64,000 nucleotides of DNA from Galbibacter pacificus (GTDB lineage: Bacteria; Bacteroidota; Bacteroidia; Flavobacteriales; Flavobacteriaceae): NCBI RefSeq assembly GCF_029603165.1, contig NZ_JAQSVC010000002.1, positions 1-64,000 on the forward strand, given 5' to 3'. The position numbers and the translations under genes were made by a program. Within the stretch, counting starts at the first letter, position 1. Each line of letters starts with the position of its first letter. Shown here piece by piece: positions 16,592 through 27,773 of this stretch. A model generated the notes under the pieces. The model was not told the DNA's origin and made no database searches. It saw only the letters and a program-made list of their open reading frames with translations.

Positions 16592-17233
16592 ATGAAGTTT
16601 ACTGATTTTTACGATTTGATTCCAAAAATAAAAAATATGCCGCTACCCGGGCAAGAATCGCACAATAAAATGGCCCCTGCCATCCGGGTACAGGAACTGG
16701 AAAAGTTAAAGCTAGAAAATAAAAACCCACGAAAAGCAGGTGTAATAAGCCTTTTTTATCCAGATGAAGCCCTACAGACCCGGTTGTTGTTAATTTTAAG
16801 GAAGACCTACAACGGGGTACATTCCAACCAAGTAGGTTTTCCCGGCGGAAAGGTAGAGCTATCTGATAAAAACATAGAAGAAACGGCACTTAGGGAAACA
16901 TGGGAAGAAGTGGGCGTATCGCCCAAAAAAATCGAGCTGGTAAAACAAATGTCTTCGGTGTACATCCCGCCAAGCAACTTTTTGGTACAGCCGTTTATAG
17001 GGGTTTCTACCAATAATCTCGTATTTACAAAACAAGACGATGAGGTTGAAGAAATTATAGAAGTACTCTTTACCGATTTTATGGATGATACCGTGGTCTT
17101 CGAGGAAAGCTTAACCACATCTTATGCAACAAACATAGAAGTGCCCGCTTTTAAACTTAACGATTATACAGTGTGGGGAGCCACCGCCATGATGCTAAGC
17201 GAGGTTAAAGAAATGTTTAAAAAGCTATTGTAA
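16592..17233 (+). CDS. Nudix hydrolase, CoA pyrophosphatase type
   Basis: This is a 213-residue protein starting at ATG 16592; the frame opens 6 bp earlier with TTG, but the ATG is preferred. The Nudix box is complete: GGKVELSDKNIEETALRETWEEVGV, that is G-x5-E-x7-RE-x-x-EE-x-G. The preceding NQVGFPGG matches the UPF0035/CoA-pyrophosphatase subfamily, which cleaves CoA to 3',5'-ADP and 4'-phosphopantetheine. The substrate is inferred from the subfamily only. There is no signal peptide, so it is cytosolic. It shares a start junction with the cyclophilin gene. Confidence 0.87.
   Translation: MKFTDFYDLIPKIKNMPLPGQESHNKMAPAIRVQELEKLKLENKNPRKAGVISLFYPDEALQTRLLLILRKTYNGVHSNQVGFPGGKVELSDKNIEETALRETWEEVGVSPKKIELVKQMSSVYIPPSNFLVQPFIGVSTNNLVFTKQDDEVEEIIEVLFTDFMDDTVVFEESLTTSYATNIEVPAFKLNDYTVWGATAMMLSEVKEMFKKLL
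16623..16654 (-). promoter_or_regulatory. promoter for the cyclophilin gene, inside the Nudix gene
   Basis: The minus strand reads TTG (16654-16652), 21 nt, then TATTTTTG (16630-16623), a perfect -7 box, ending 31 bp before the cyclophilin ATG. It lies within codons 11-21 of the Nudix gene. Confidence 0.5.
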
Positions 17234-17246
17234 GGCTAAGTTTTTG

Positions 17247-17254
17247 TATTTTTG
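17247..17254 (+). promoter_or_regulatory. promoter -7 box for the acyltransferase gene
   Basis: TATTTTTG matches TAnnTTTG. A TTG at 17228-17230 lies 16 nt upstream, slightly closer than usual. The box ends 37 bp before the ATG at 17292. Confidence 0.45.
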
Positions 17255-17291
17255 ATGTTTTTTTAACACGCAAACTATTAACTATAACTCA

Positions 17292-18095
17292 ATGGGGTTG
17301 TTTAAACGAAATCCTTTCGGACACATATTATTTTTAAAAAAATGGCTTATCCGTATTGCCGGACTTATGACGCACAGGCGTTACCGCGGTTTTAACGAAT
17401 TGCAGATTGAAGGCTCGGAGGTTATAAAAAACCTTCCGGAAAGCGGGGTCCTTTTTGTTTCCAACCACCAAACTTATTTTGCCGATGTAGTGGCCATGTT
17501 CCATGTGTTTAATGCCAGCTTAAGCGGACGCGGTGACTCCATTAAGGATGTAACCTATTTATGGCAGCCAAAACTTAATATTTATTATGTGGCGGCCAAG
17601 GAAACCATGAAATCGGGACTGCTCCCCAAAATACTTGCCTATGCCGGTTCCATAAGTATAGAACGCACTTGGCGCGCCGGAGGGCAGGATATAAACAGGC
17701 AGGTTAAAATGAGCGATATCTCTAATATAAAAAAGGCACTGGAAGACGGTTGGGTAATAACTTTTCCGCAAGGCACAACAAGACCTTGGAAGCCCATCAG
17801 GAAAGGGACTGCACACATTATTAAACAATACAAACCTATTGTAATCCCGGTGGTTATAGATGGTTTTAGACGCTCTTTCGACAGGAAGGGGCTCCGTATA
17901 AAGAAAAAAGGCATCCTTCAGTCCATGGTAATAAAAGAACCCTTGGAAATAGACTACGAGAACGAATCCATTAATGAGATTGTAGAAAAAATAGAATACG
18001 CCATAGAGCAGCACCCATCTTTTCTAAAAGTTATCCCCGAACAGGCCATTGCAGAAATGGAAGATCTTAACAAAACCAGAAAATGGAAGTATTGA
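17292..18095 (+). CDS. lysophospholipid acyltransferase (PlsC family)
   Basis: This 267-residue protein of the LPLAT/PlsC family transfers an acyl group to lysophosphatidic acid or a similar acceptor at the inner membrane. The catalytic NHx4D motif is NHQTYFAD (His59, Asp65). The later acceptor-site motif is FPQGTTRPW, where the family usually has FPEGTR, so the acidic residue is a glutamine here. Downstream is VIPVVIDGFRRSF. The unusual FPQG may mark a subfamily with another acceptor, such as an aminolipid. The YdeI-like gene follows after 27 bp and could be co-transcribed. Confidence 0.85.
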   Translation: MGLFKRNPFGHILFLKKWLIRIAGLMTHRRYRGFNELQIEGSEVIKNLPESGVLFVSNHQTYFADVVAMFHVFNASLSGRGDSIKDVTYLWQPKLNIYYVAAKETMKSGLLPKILAYAGSISIERTWRAGGQDINRQVKMSDISNIKKALEDGWVITFPQGTTRPWKPIRKGTAHIIKQYKPIVIPVVIDGFRRSFDRKGLRIKKKGILQSMVIKEPLEIDYENESINEIVEKIEYAIEQHPSFLKVIPEQAIAEMEDLNKTRKWKY

Positions 18096-18122
18096 TGGAT
18101 TGCCCGTATTTAAACAACTTCC

Positions 18123-18605
18123 ATGCTTGTATTTAAAGCGACCATAGAAATTATCGGGATTAACCCATTTGTGCATGTTCCTGAAGCTATATTGACGGAA
18201 ATTTTTAAACAAGCCGGGAAAAACAAAGGCCCTGTTCCCATTCGTGGTACCATTAACAGAAAAAAGTATGTGCAGACATTGGTGAAATATAAAGGCGACT
18301 GGCGGTTTTATGTCAACACGGCCATGTTGAAAAATTCTCCGAAACGTATTGGCGAAACCGTTGAAATAACTATTGAATACGATCCCAGCGACAGGACCAT
18401 CAAGCCGCACCCAAAACTATTGGAGGCCTTGAACAAAGACAAAAATGCCCAAAAAGTATTTACGGGCCTTCCCCCTTCATTGCAAAAAGAAATTGTACGT
18501 TATATAGCATCCCTAAAAACCGAGGAGATCATCCAAAGAAATATAAAACGTGCCATAAACTTCCTAAACGGTAAAGAAAGGTTTATTGGCAGGGATAAAC
18601 CCTAA
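18123..18605 (+). CDS. YdeI/OmpD-associated (DUF1905 + OmdA) protein
   Basis: This 160-residue protein has two parts. The N-terminal DUF1905 beta-barrel spans residues 1-95, with FVHVPEAILTEIF, VPIRGTINRKKY and the segment TVEITIEYDPSDR. The C-terminal helical OmdA segment spans about 110-160 (LPPSLQKEIVRYIASLKTEEIIQRNIKRAINFL). The family is annotated as bacteriocin-protection/YdeI-like. Its molecular role is unclear. It is cytosolic, as no signal peptide is present. Confidence 0.83.
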   Translation: MLVFKATIEIIGINPFVHVPEAILTEIFKQAGKNKGPVPIRGTINRKKYVQTLVKYKGDWRFYVNTAMLKNSPKRIGETVEITIEYDPSDRTIKPHPKLLEALNKDKNAQKVFTGLPPSLQKEIVRYIASLKTEEIIQRNIKRAINFLNGKERFIGRDKP

Positions 18606-18701
18606 ATGCTTCATATTATGCCGTGTGGTTGAAAGAAAGTTTATAATTCCTGGTAGTATACCACGCAACCAAAACATAAAAACTTCATCTAAATAAAAGG
18701 G

Positions 18702-19154
18702 ATGGAACGTATATTAAAGTTATCCGTTATTATAGTGTATGCAATATTGTTGAAAAGTTGCAGTGACGATGACGACAATGCCACCATAAACGGCAGCTCG
18801 ATTCTTGGAACATGGCAGTTGACTGAAAGCTATATGGATACGGGAGACGGAACCGGAGATTGGGAAACCGCCGAAGGGATTTATACATATACTTTTTTAA
18901 AAAATGGCACGTTTACGTCTTCTCAATTCTCTAAATGCGATACGGGCACGTATGTTTTAAATGAAAACCAGTTAACGCTCAACTATGCATGCGATACCCT
19001 TGATGAGCCCCTAAAGATTGCCGATGGAAAACTGGTGGCCAAAATAAAGTATAATGAATCCATCTTGGAACTTACCCCTATAGAGCCTGCCTGCGTGGAG
19101 GGCTGCGGCTATAGGTTTGAAAAAACCCTCATTACAACAAACGGGGATAAATAG
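18702..19154 (+). CDS. lipocalin-like lipoprotein
   Basis: This 150-residue lipoprotein has a signal peptide with lipobox LLKSC (Cys20) and an acidic linker SDDDDN. The domain starts SILGTWQLTESYMD and continues with YTYTFLKNGTFTSSQFSKCDTGTYVLNENQLTLNY, the pattern of the lipocalin_4/lipocalin-like group of Bacteroidota. Four cysteines besides the lipobox (near residues 87, 99, 131 and 135) could form disulfides. The ligand is unknown. It is a single gene, converging with the sigma-factor pair. Confidence 0.8.
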   Translation: MERILKLSVIIVYAILLKSCSDDDDNATINGSSILGTWQLTESYMDTGDGTGDWETAEGIYTYTFLKNGTFTSSQFSKCDTGTYVLNENQLTLNYACDTLDEPLKIADGKLVAKIKYNESILELTPIEPACVEGCGYRFEKTLITTNGDK

Positions 19155-19172
19155 AAGCTGTCCCCGGTGCTT

Positions 19173-19790
19173 TTAAAGCTCCATTTTCTTGATTTCGTTG
19201 TAATTTCTTTTAAGTTTCCGCATTAATATGCCATAAAGAAGGTAATATATCCCTAAAAAGAAACCAATGATAATGGCAGTGGCCAAAACCGATATGACAA
19301 AAATAACAAGGTAGTCCTTGGGCGTGGCCTGGGCCGCAAAGCTGTTCCAGCCGCCGCTTTGTTGTATATAAACATAGATAATACTGCCAATAGAAACAAT
19401 ACCCGCAAAGGAAAGGTTGAAAATAATATATTGCCGCACGGTCCTACGGGCCTTAATGATATTTTCCAAAAGCCCTTTAACCGATGAAGTTGTGGAAATA
19501 CGCTTGTAATTTCTAAAAAACCGAATTATAAAATAGATAATGATTAAGCTGGATGCATATGTTAGGTAATTGTATGCAGGGGGCAGGTTCAGCTCTTTCT
19601 CAAAAGAGGGGTGGTAAAATATGCCCAATAAAACACCAAATGTAAGCTCTATTACACTAATGTAGAATATCCATTTAACCGATGAGGAAGACTTTTTCCA
19701 CATCATCATGTAAATATCGTTATAAGATAGCTTGGGGAGTTCCTTTTCCCTTTCTTGCCAGTCTTTCTTTAAAAAATCTAACTCGTCCAT
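19173..19790 (-). CDS. membrane partner protein encoded with the ECF sigma factor
   Basis: This 205-residue protein has a soluble N-terminus of about 35 residues (MDELDFLKKDWQEREKELPKLSYNDIYMMMWKKSSSS) and four membrane helices (about 40-58, 75-95, 122-142, 162-188). Its ATG overlaps the sigma-factor stop (ATGA-type), so translation is coupled. There is no zinc-finger anti-sigma motif. By position and by the charged N-terminus it may be the anti-sigma factor of the ECF sigma upstream, but this is inference; similar flavobacterial proteins are left as hypothetical. Confidence 0.75.
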   Translation of the reverse strand: MDELDFLKKDWQEREKELPKLSYNDIYMMMWKKSSSSVKWIFYISVIELTFGVLLGIFYHPSFEKELNLPPAYNYLTYASSLIIIYFIIRFFRNYKRISTTSSVKGLLENIIKARRTVRQYIIFNLSFAGIVSIGSIIYVYIQQSGGWNSFAAQATPKDYLVIFVISVLATAIIIGFFLGIYYLLYGILMRKLKRNYNEIKKMEL

Positions 19791-20284
19791 CAGGGGTTCA
19801 ATATATTTTTAAGTTTTGTTTTTATCCTATTCATCTTTACGCGGGCATTTACTTCGGTTATACCTATCGTATCGGCTATTTCTTTGTAATTTTTATCTTC
19901 CAGGTATAGAAAAACAAGTGCTTTTTCTATATCGTTAAGCTGTTTAATGGCATCATACATCAGTTGGAGCTGCTTTTCCTCGGTATCGTCGTATTCCTTT
20001 GCTTTTACCTTGTTAAGTACAGTGTCGAAATCTTGTGTCTTTACCTGCCGTTTCGACTTCCGGTAGAGGGTAATGGCAGTGTTTAAAGCTATTCGGTACA
20101 TCCATGTGCTAAACTTGGCATCGCCTCTAAACTTTGGGTAGGCCTTCCACAGTTGTATGGTAATCTCTTGGAACAGGTCGTTGTGGGCCTCTGGGTCATC
20201 GGTATATATCTTACATATTTTATGTACGATATTCTGGTTTTCTTCCAATTCACTCACAAACTTATGTTCCAGTTCTTGTGTCAC
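19790..20284 (-). CDS. ECF-type RNA polymerase sigma factor
   Basis: This 164-residue sigma-70-family factor has region 2 as NDLFQEITIQLWKAYPKFRGDAKFSTWMYRIALNTAITLYRK, with the core-binding DLFQE and promoter-melting FSTWMYRIA residues. Region 4 is LYLEDKNYKEIADTIGITEVNARVKMNRIKTKLK, with a clear helix-turn-helix. It starts with GTG at 20284, since no in-frame ATG is near. It is co-transcribed and overlapping with the four-helix membrane protein. Upstream is a 470-bp region with a 21-bp tandem repeat. The regulon is unknown. Confidence 0.9.
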   Translation of the reverse strand: MTQELEHKFVSELEENQNIVHKICKIYTDDPEAHNDLFQEITIQLWKAYPKFRGDAKFSTWMYRIALNTAITLYRKSKRQVKTQDFDTVLNKVKAKEYDDTEEKQLQLMYDAIKQLNDIEKALVFLYLEDKNYKEIADTIGITEVNARVKMNRIKTKLKNILNP

Positions 20285-20372
20285 AAATAGGGTTTAAGTG
20301 TTTTTTATTTTATTAGTAGCTAAAGGTACAAGATTGTTACAACTTTAATATGGCTTCTTATTAAATTGTATG

Positions 20373-20519
20373 CTCATGCACTGCTCTGACATTCCCGTGC
20401 ACTGCTCTGGTATTCCCGTGCATTGCTCTGGCATTCCTGTGCATTGCTCTGCTATTCTCATGCACTGCTTTTGCATTCTCGTGCACTACTCTGGTATTCT
20501 TGTGTATTGCTTTAGACTA
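20373..20519. repeat. seven-copy 21-bp tandem repeat
   Basis: Seven units of exactly 21 bp start at 20373, 20394, 20415, 20436, 20457, 20478 and 20499. The shared core is TGCACTGCTCTGG followed by a [T/C]ATTC-type junction. The last unit is the most diverged. Because 21 is a multiple of 3, the frames stay open through the array on the plus strand (a heptad HCSGIPV) and on the minus strand. G+C is higher than in its surroundings. Confidence 0.9.
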
Positions 20520-20679
20520 TCTGTATGGCTAATTGTTTGTCTTTTGTATATTTTTTCAGTTTTTTGGGCATTGCATCAAAACATTGCCACTATATAAAAG
20601 TAATTATTGAAATAATACTTCTTTTATTTTCTTCCGAAGGAAATTTTTAAAAAACACCCATACAGATGGCCATTATAAA

Positions 20680-20711
20680 TTGTAAAAATTAGTCCGGGAA
20701 CCTTATATTTG
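20680..20711 (+). promoter_or_regulatory. promoter of ligA
   Basis: TTG (20680-20682), 21 nt, then TATATTTG (20704-20711), a perfect -7 box. The expected transcript start near 20718 leaves a leader of about 37 nt to the GTG start of ligA and supports that start. Confidence 0.6.
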
Positions 20712-20742
20712 TTTTTTAGATGATTCTTCATAACCATTTTAA

Positions 20743-23409
<2,667 letters not shown>

Positions 23410-23426
<17 letters not shown>

Positions 23427-24315
23427 TCCCGTTGGAATTGGCCGTTGTGTTGTCCAGGTAAAAGTCTATCCTCCCCAAATAAATGCCATAACAGCCTACT
23501 TGGTTAATAAGTACCTTTTTTCCTTGCTTGTTGGTCTCCACGACGGGCTTGTCCATAAACGTATGTGTATGTCCGCCAATAATTAAATCGATATTTTGGG
23601 TATTTCTTGCCAGGACAATATCCGAAACTTTGTCGTCCTGATATTTATAGCCTAAATGCGAAAGGCATATAACCAAGTCGCATTGTTTTTCTTCTTTGAG
23701 GACGCTGGTAATGTCTTGTGCCTTTTCAACCGGATCCAGATACTTGGTTTCTTTGTACAGCGTTTTGTTTACCAGCCCGTTAAGTTCAACGCCCAGTCCA
23801 AAGACCCCAATTTTAACCCCATCTTTTATAAAAATGGTATAAGGTTTGGCATGGCCATCCATAATGGTATTGGAAAAATCGTAGTTGGCGTTCAGTATTT
23901 CAAAAGAAGCATTGGGCAATTGGGCATAAAGTCCGTCTACACCATTGTCAAAATCATGGTTTCCTAATGTGGCGGCATCATATTTAAGCATGCTCATTAA
24001 TTTAAACTCGATTTCCCCACCGTAAAAATTAAAATATGGCGTACCCTGAAAGATGTCTCCGGCATCCAAAAGCAGTGTGTGCGGGTTTTCCTTTCGTATG
24101 CTTTCAATTAAAGTAGCCCTTCTGGCAACACCGCCCTGATTTGGGTTGCGTGAATGCGTAGGCGGGAAGGGGTCTATGTGGCTATGCACATCGTTGGTAT
24201 GCAGGATGGTAATATGTTTTTTACGCGTTGTACCACATGCCGAAAGCGATACGCCCGTTGCAGTAATAAAAGCCGTGCTTGCAACAGTTTGGTTTATAAA
24301 TTGCCTTCTTTTCAT
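23410..24315 (-). CDS. metallophosphatase, catalytic half of a split 5'-nucleotidase
   Basis: This 301-residue calcineurin-like phosphatase has a twin-arginine-type signal (MKRRQFINQTV with a following hydrophobic stretch) and a Cys at the end of LSAC, so it may be a Tat-exported lipoprotein. All metal-binding motifs are present: HTNDVHSH, DAGDIFQG, GNHDFDNG, SHLGYKY and GGHTHTF. It ends where the C-terminal substrate-binding domain of UshA-type 5'-nucleotidases would begin; that domain is encoded by the next gene upstream, 4 bp away. Together they should dephosphorylate nucleotides or similar esters in the periplasm. Confidence 0.9.
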
Positions 24316-24319
24316 GATG

Positions 24320-25084
24320 TTATAATTTTATAAATCTGTTGTCAATGCCAGCTTTAATGGTGTCTATTTTTTCAAAATAATCTATCAGTTCGTTCCGCAG
24401 CAGGTAATTAATATCGGTTTTGCTTATGGGGTCTTTAAAAAAGTCCATATGGTCGCCGCCATTTGCCAAAAAATCTGAAGTTGCCACAAAGTAGGTTTCA
24501 CTTTCCAAGATAGGTTTTCCGTTAACGGTAAAAGATTTTACCGTACCATTGGCATTCAATACAAGTTGTGCCTGTTTGCTAATGGGGTGCGCGGTTTTGT
24601 TTTTAGCAAGGTATGCCACCAATTCCTTTATTTTATCTGCTGAAAGCTCCAAGATCCAGATTTGGTTTTCAAAGGGCATAATTTCATAAGCAGTTCTCCG
24701 GGAAACATTGCCTTTGGACATCACGGCCCTGATACCACCATGGTTAAGCAATACAAAATCTATATTTTTTCCTGTACGCTTGTTAAAAATGGGGTTTGAT
24801 TCTGCATAGGCAACATCGGCCATTAAATTTCCAATACTGGAATTTAACTTGCCGTCGTTTTTGTTTAAATATGTGGGGTTGTATGCCAAAGGTGCATCCA
24901 AAACTTCTTCAATATGCTCGCGGTAGGGGGCGATAAACTTCTTTAAACTGTCCACGCCCTTAATGGAGTCTGTAATATTTATTTCTTTTCCTGAAATGCT
25001 GCTTAGCCTATCGGAACTGTTGTTACATGAAATGAAACTTACAATTGTTATAAATATAACAAAATGTTTCGAATTATTACGCAT
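24320..25084 (-). CDS. 5'-nucleotidase C-terminal domain lipoprotein
   Basis: This 254-residue lipoprotein (lipobox FISC, Cys20) corresponds to the substrate-binding domain of 5'-nucleotidases. Marks include LNSSIGNLMADVAYAES, VLLNHGGIRAVMSKGNVSRRTAYEIMPFENQIWILELS, and YFVATSDFLANGGDHMDFF. It carries the base-stacking region but no metal site, and so depends on the metallophosphatase encoded 4 bp downstream. Splitting the two domains over two genes is known in Bacteroidota. It is divergent from DUF6913. Confidence 0.9.
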   Translation of the reverse strand: MRNNSKHFVIFITIVSFISCNNSSDRLSSISGKEINITDSIKGVDSLKKFIAPYREHIEEVLDAPLAYNPTYLNKNDGKLNSSIGNLMADVAYAESNPIFNKRTGKNIDFVLLNHGGIRAVMSKGNVSRRTAYEIMPFENQIWILELSADKIKELVAYLAKNKTAHPISKQAQLVLNANGTVKSFTVNGKPILESETYFVATSDFLANGGDHMDFFKDPISKTDINYLLRNELIDYFEKIDTIKAGIDNRFIKL

Positions 25085-25151
25085 AAGATTCTTAATTTTA
25101 ATTTCAGGATGTATTGAATGTTTTACATTTGCAAAAATAAGGGAAATGTAA

Positions 25152-25673
25152 ATGATTTTTAAAGGCCTTAAAGAAAAATCAATTAGAAAGACAATACAGA
25201 AAGTGCTTTCAAAGCCTATGGGCTTGGATAAATGCGAAGGGGTATTGCATTCGTTGGCTATAATAATCGATTATGATAAATTGGTTGATTATAAGCCACT
25301 TTTAAACATTGCCAAAGCAATAAATATAAGCAACGAAAATATATTTATCCTGGGCTATGTTGATAAAATGTACAAGAATGTAAACTACTTGATTCCGGTT
25401 TTTTCCGATAGTTCCATTGGCATGAACGGAAAAATAAAAACCGATGAGCTCGGCAGTTTTTTAAAGCGTGAGTATGATATTGTGATTAATTATTTTACAG
25501 AACCCAACATTTATTTAGAACTCGTTTCAGTATTGAGCAAAAGTAGTCTCAAGGTTGGAATCTCTGAAAAAAGTGAAGCGATAAACAATTTAGTGTTGAA
25601 AGTAAATGAAAAGGATTTTTCTCAGTTCAATAGCGAACTGGTTAAATACCTTACCATTTTAAAAAGAATATAA
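25152..25673 (+). CDS. DUF6913 protein
   Basis: This 173-residue cytosolic protein starts at ATG 25152 ([21 protein letters not shown]). It has a Rossmann-like alternation: [28 protein letters not shown], then the strand ENIFILGYV, and [30 protein letters not shown]. The family (DUF6913) is specific to flavobacteria and nearly always precedes dapA; here the dapA start lies 1 bp after its stop. The conserved coupling suggests a link to lysine/cell-wall precursor synthesis, but no function is known. Confidence 0.75.
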   Translation: MIFKGLKEKSIRKTIQKVLSKPMGLDKCEGVLHSLAIIIDYDKLVDYKPLLNIAKAINISNENIFILGYVDKMYKNVNYLIPVFSDSSIGMNGKIKTDELGSFLKREYDIVINYFTEPNIYLELVSVLSKSSLKVGISEKSEAINNLVLKVNEKDFSQFNSELVKYLTILKRI

Positions 25674-25674
25674 T

Positions 25675-26568
25675 ATGTCAAAGTTTTTAGGGACGGGCGT
25701 AGCCTTGGTAACTCCTTTTAGGGAAGATTTAAGTGTAGATGTAGAGGCACTTGCAAATATTGTAAACCATGTAATAGAAGGTGGGGTAGAGTACTTGGTA
25801 GTTTTGGGGACTACCGCAGAATCTGCAACGCTTACCCAGGAAGAAAAACAGGTAGTAAAGAAAACCGTGGCAACGGCAAATAAAGGACGGGTACCCATGG
25901 TAGTTGGTGTTGGCGGAAACAATACAGCAGCTATTGTTGAAGAACTACAAACAACCGATTTAAGTGCTTTTGATGCTATCCTGTCTGTTTCTCCATATTA
26001 CAACAAACCTACGCAAGAAGGCATTTACCAGCATTTTAAGGCCATTGCACAAGTGTCGCCTTTACCCATAATATTGTATAACGTGCCGGGAAGGACAGGC
26101 TCTAACGTATTGCCCAAAACTATAATTCGCTTGGCAAAAGATTTTAAAAATATTATCGGGGTCAAAGAAGCGGCCGGCGATATTGTACAGGCAATGAGGC
26201 TTATTAAAGACAAGCCCAAAGATTTTTTGGTAATATCCGGAGACGATATGATAACCCTGCCAATGGTTTTGGTCGGAGGTGCCGGGGTTATTTCTGTAAT
26301 TGGTCAAGGGTTTCCTAAAAAGTTTTCATCAATGGTGCGCTATGCATTACGGGGAAATCTGGATGATGCCAACCATTTGCACTTCCAATTAATGGATATA
26401 ATAGATTATATCTTTGAAGAAGGGAACCCGGCCGGAATAAAAGCTGTTTTTGAAAGCCTTGGCCTATGTTCTGGAAATGTAAGGCTTCCATTGGTGCCGG
26501 CAAGTAACGGACTAAAAGAAAAAATAAGCAGTTTTGCTGCTTTAGAGGTCAATAAAATAAATGGTTAA
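25675..26568 (+). CDS. dapA: 4-hydroxy-tetrahydrodipicolinate synthase
   Basis: DapA condenses pyruvate with aspartate semialdehyde, the first committed step to diaminopimelate and lysine. The 297-residue TIM barrel has the Thr-Thr pair of the active site (GTTAES, residues 45-50), the YYNKPTQEG loop, the catalytic Tyr135 in LYNVPGRTG, and the Schiff-base Lys164 in GVKEAAG. These match E. coli Thr44/45, Tyr133 and Lys161. It is translated directly after DUF6913 and followed by a terminator. Confidence 0.97.
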   Translation: MSKFLGTGVALVTPFREDLSVDVEALANIVNHVIEGGVEYLVVLGTTAESATLTQEEKQVVKKTVATANKGRVPMVVGVGGNNTAAIVEELQTTDLSAFDAILSVSPYYNKPTQEGIYQHFKAIAQVSPLPIILYNVPGRTGSNVLPKTIIRLAKDFKNIIGVKEAAGDIVQAMRLIKDKPKDFLVISGDDMITLPMVLVGGAGVISVIGQGFPKKFSSMVRYALRGNLDDANHLHFQLMDIIDYIFEEGNPAGIKAVFESLGLCSGNVRLPLVPASNGLKEKISSFAALEVNKING

Positions 26569-26615
26569 AGATCTTATTTATTGAATGTTACCTTGTATAA
26601 CCTCAACAAAAAAGT

Positions 26616-26660
26616 AAAATCCGCGGATTCTTTTTAGCAAAGTTTTCGTGGATTTTTTTA
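26616..26660 (+). terminator. terminator downstream of dapA
   Basis: AAAATCCGCG (26616-26625) pairs with CGTGGATTTT (26647-26656), with one G-U, around a 21-nt loop. A T-run follows. Confidence 0.65.
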
Positions 26661-26835
26661 TTATACACGCCTTTGCCCGTGTATTGCCGTAAACAAAGTT
26701 TTATCCCCCAAAAGCAAGTAAATTAAAGGTGTACACGTTAAATTTTTAATAAAAAAAATAGTTACTATGTTATCTTGTTGGAAACTGCCTTATTTTCACG
26801 GCACAAAATAGTTTTTTAAATTACAGATATTTAAC

Positions 26836-26843
26836 TAATTTTG
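26836..26843 (+). promoter_or_regulatory. promoter -7 box of the bamD operon
   Basis: TAATTTTG is a perfect TAnnTTTG. The -33 region is a T-run (26812-26817), 18 nt upstream. The leader to bamD would be about 100 nt. Confidence 0.5.
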
Positions 26844-26949
26844 CCCGATAAATCGACTGCCTTGGAAAAGTTGATCGGGGTAAAGGAAAACAGCAGTATA
26901 ACAAGTTCGGCCAAAGGTCGGAAATAAACCCATTGGGATTTTAAAGAAT

Positions 26950-27765
26950 ATGAAGTATACATATTTAGTAGTTCTTTTTGCATTTGTGCTCACCAGTTGT
27001 AGTGAATACCAAAAAACATTAAAGGATAGCGACGTTAAGAAAAAGTACGAATTGGCCGAAAAACTCTACGATGAAGGAGATTACAAACGGGCCAACAGAC
27101 TTTTTGAACAAATTGTCCCTCAATATGTAGGCAAACCACAAGGGGAACGGTTGGTATACTTTTTTGCAAACTCTTATTACCAAACAGGCGATTATTATTT
27201 AGCGGCTTATCAATTTGAAAGGTTTACAAAATCATATCCGCGAAGCGATAAGGCAGAAGAAGCAGCATTTTTAGGAGCAAAAAGCCAATATTTAACTTCT
27301 CCACGATATAGTTTGGACCAAACAGAAACGAATAAAGCCATTGATAGGCTACAGATTTTTATCAATACATATCCAAACTCAGAATACATGGACGAGGCCA
27401 ATAAAATGGCAGCCGACATGAGGGCCAAATTGGAGAAAAAAGCTTTTGAAATTGCAAAACAGTACAATAGAATTTCAGATTATAATGCCTCGATAAAATC
27501 TTTTGAATTATTCTTCAAAGAATTTCCCGGGTCGGTTTACAAAGAAGATGCACTGTATTACGACTATCTTGCAAAATACAATTTGGCGGTAAATAGTATC
27601 CCTTCAAAAAAAGAAGAGCGTATTAACAATGCAAAAGCAGCTTACCAAAAGTTAATAAGCGAATTCGAAAATACACAGTACAAAAGCAAGGCCGAAAAAA
27701 TGGATAAGGACTTGGATGCTGAAATGATAGAATTGAAACAATTAATAGAACAATACAGTAAATAG
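26950..27765 (+). CDS. bamD: outer-membrane protein assembly factor BamD
   Basis: This 271-residue lipoprotein (lipobox LTSC, Cys17) is built of TPR-like repeats: KKKYELAEKLYDEGDYKRANRLFEQIVPQY, LVYFFANSYYQTGDYYLAAYQFERFTKSYP and similar units. The size and repeats match BamD, the essential partner of BamA in inserting beta-barrel proteins into the outer membrane. It stands first in the run bamD-rpoZ-coaBC-DUF4835, typical for flavobacteria, which further supports the call. The next start is 8 bp away. Confidence 0.93.
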   Translation: MKYTYLVVLFAFVLTSCSEYQKTLKDSDVKKKYELAEKLYDEGDYKRANRLFEQIVPQYVGKPQGERLVYFFANSYYQTGDYYLAAYQFERFTKSYPRSDKAEEAAFLGAKSQYLTSPRYSLDQTETNKAIDRLQIFINTYPNSEYMDEANKMAADMRAKLEKKAFEIAKQYNRISDYNASIKSFELFFKEFPGSVYKEDALYYDYLAKYNLAVNSIPSKKEERINNAKAAYQKLISEFENTQYKSKAEKMDKDLDAEMIELKQLIEQYSK

Positions 27766-27773
27766 ATAAAGTT

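Larger units (their letters stand above)
26569..26949. other. intergenic region between dapA and bamD
   Basis: These 381 nt hold the dapA terminator (26616-26660), a small 6-bp hairpin at 26664-26683, and the bamD promoter box at 26836-26843. The predicted bamD leader is about 100 nt, long for this genome. No gene is seen. Confidence 0.6.

Noticed and set aside
20373-20519. Possible CRISPR array
   Set aside because: Repeats are 21 bp and contiguous with no variable spacers between them, and no cas genes are present.
20370-20597. 75-residue cysteine/histidine-rich open frame across the 21-bp repeat
   Set aside because: It is open only because the repeat unit is a multiple of three; the minus strand is equally open. 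No ribosome-binding or promoter sequence precedes it, and the codon use is unlike the neighbours. I treat it as a DNA repeat.
26664-26683. Small hairpin between dapA and bamD as a riboswitch or second terminator
   Set aside because: Only a 6-bp stem with no T-run and no known riboswitch features.
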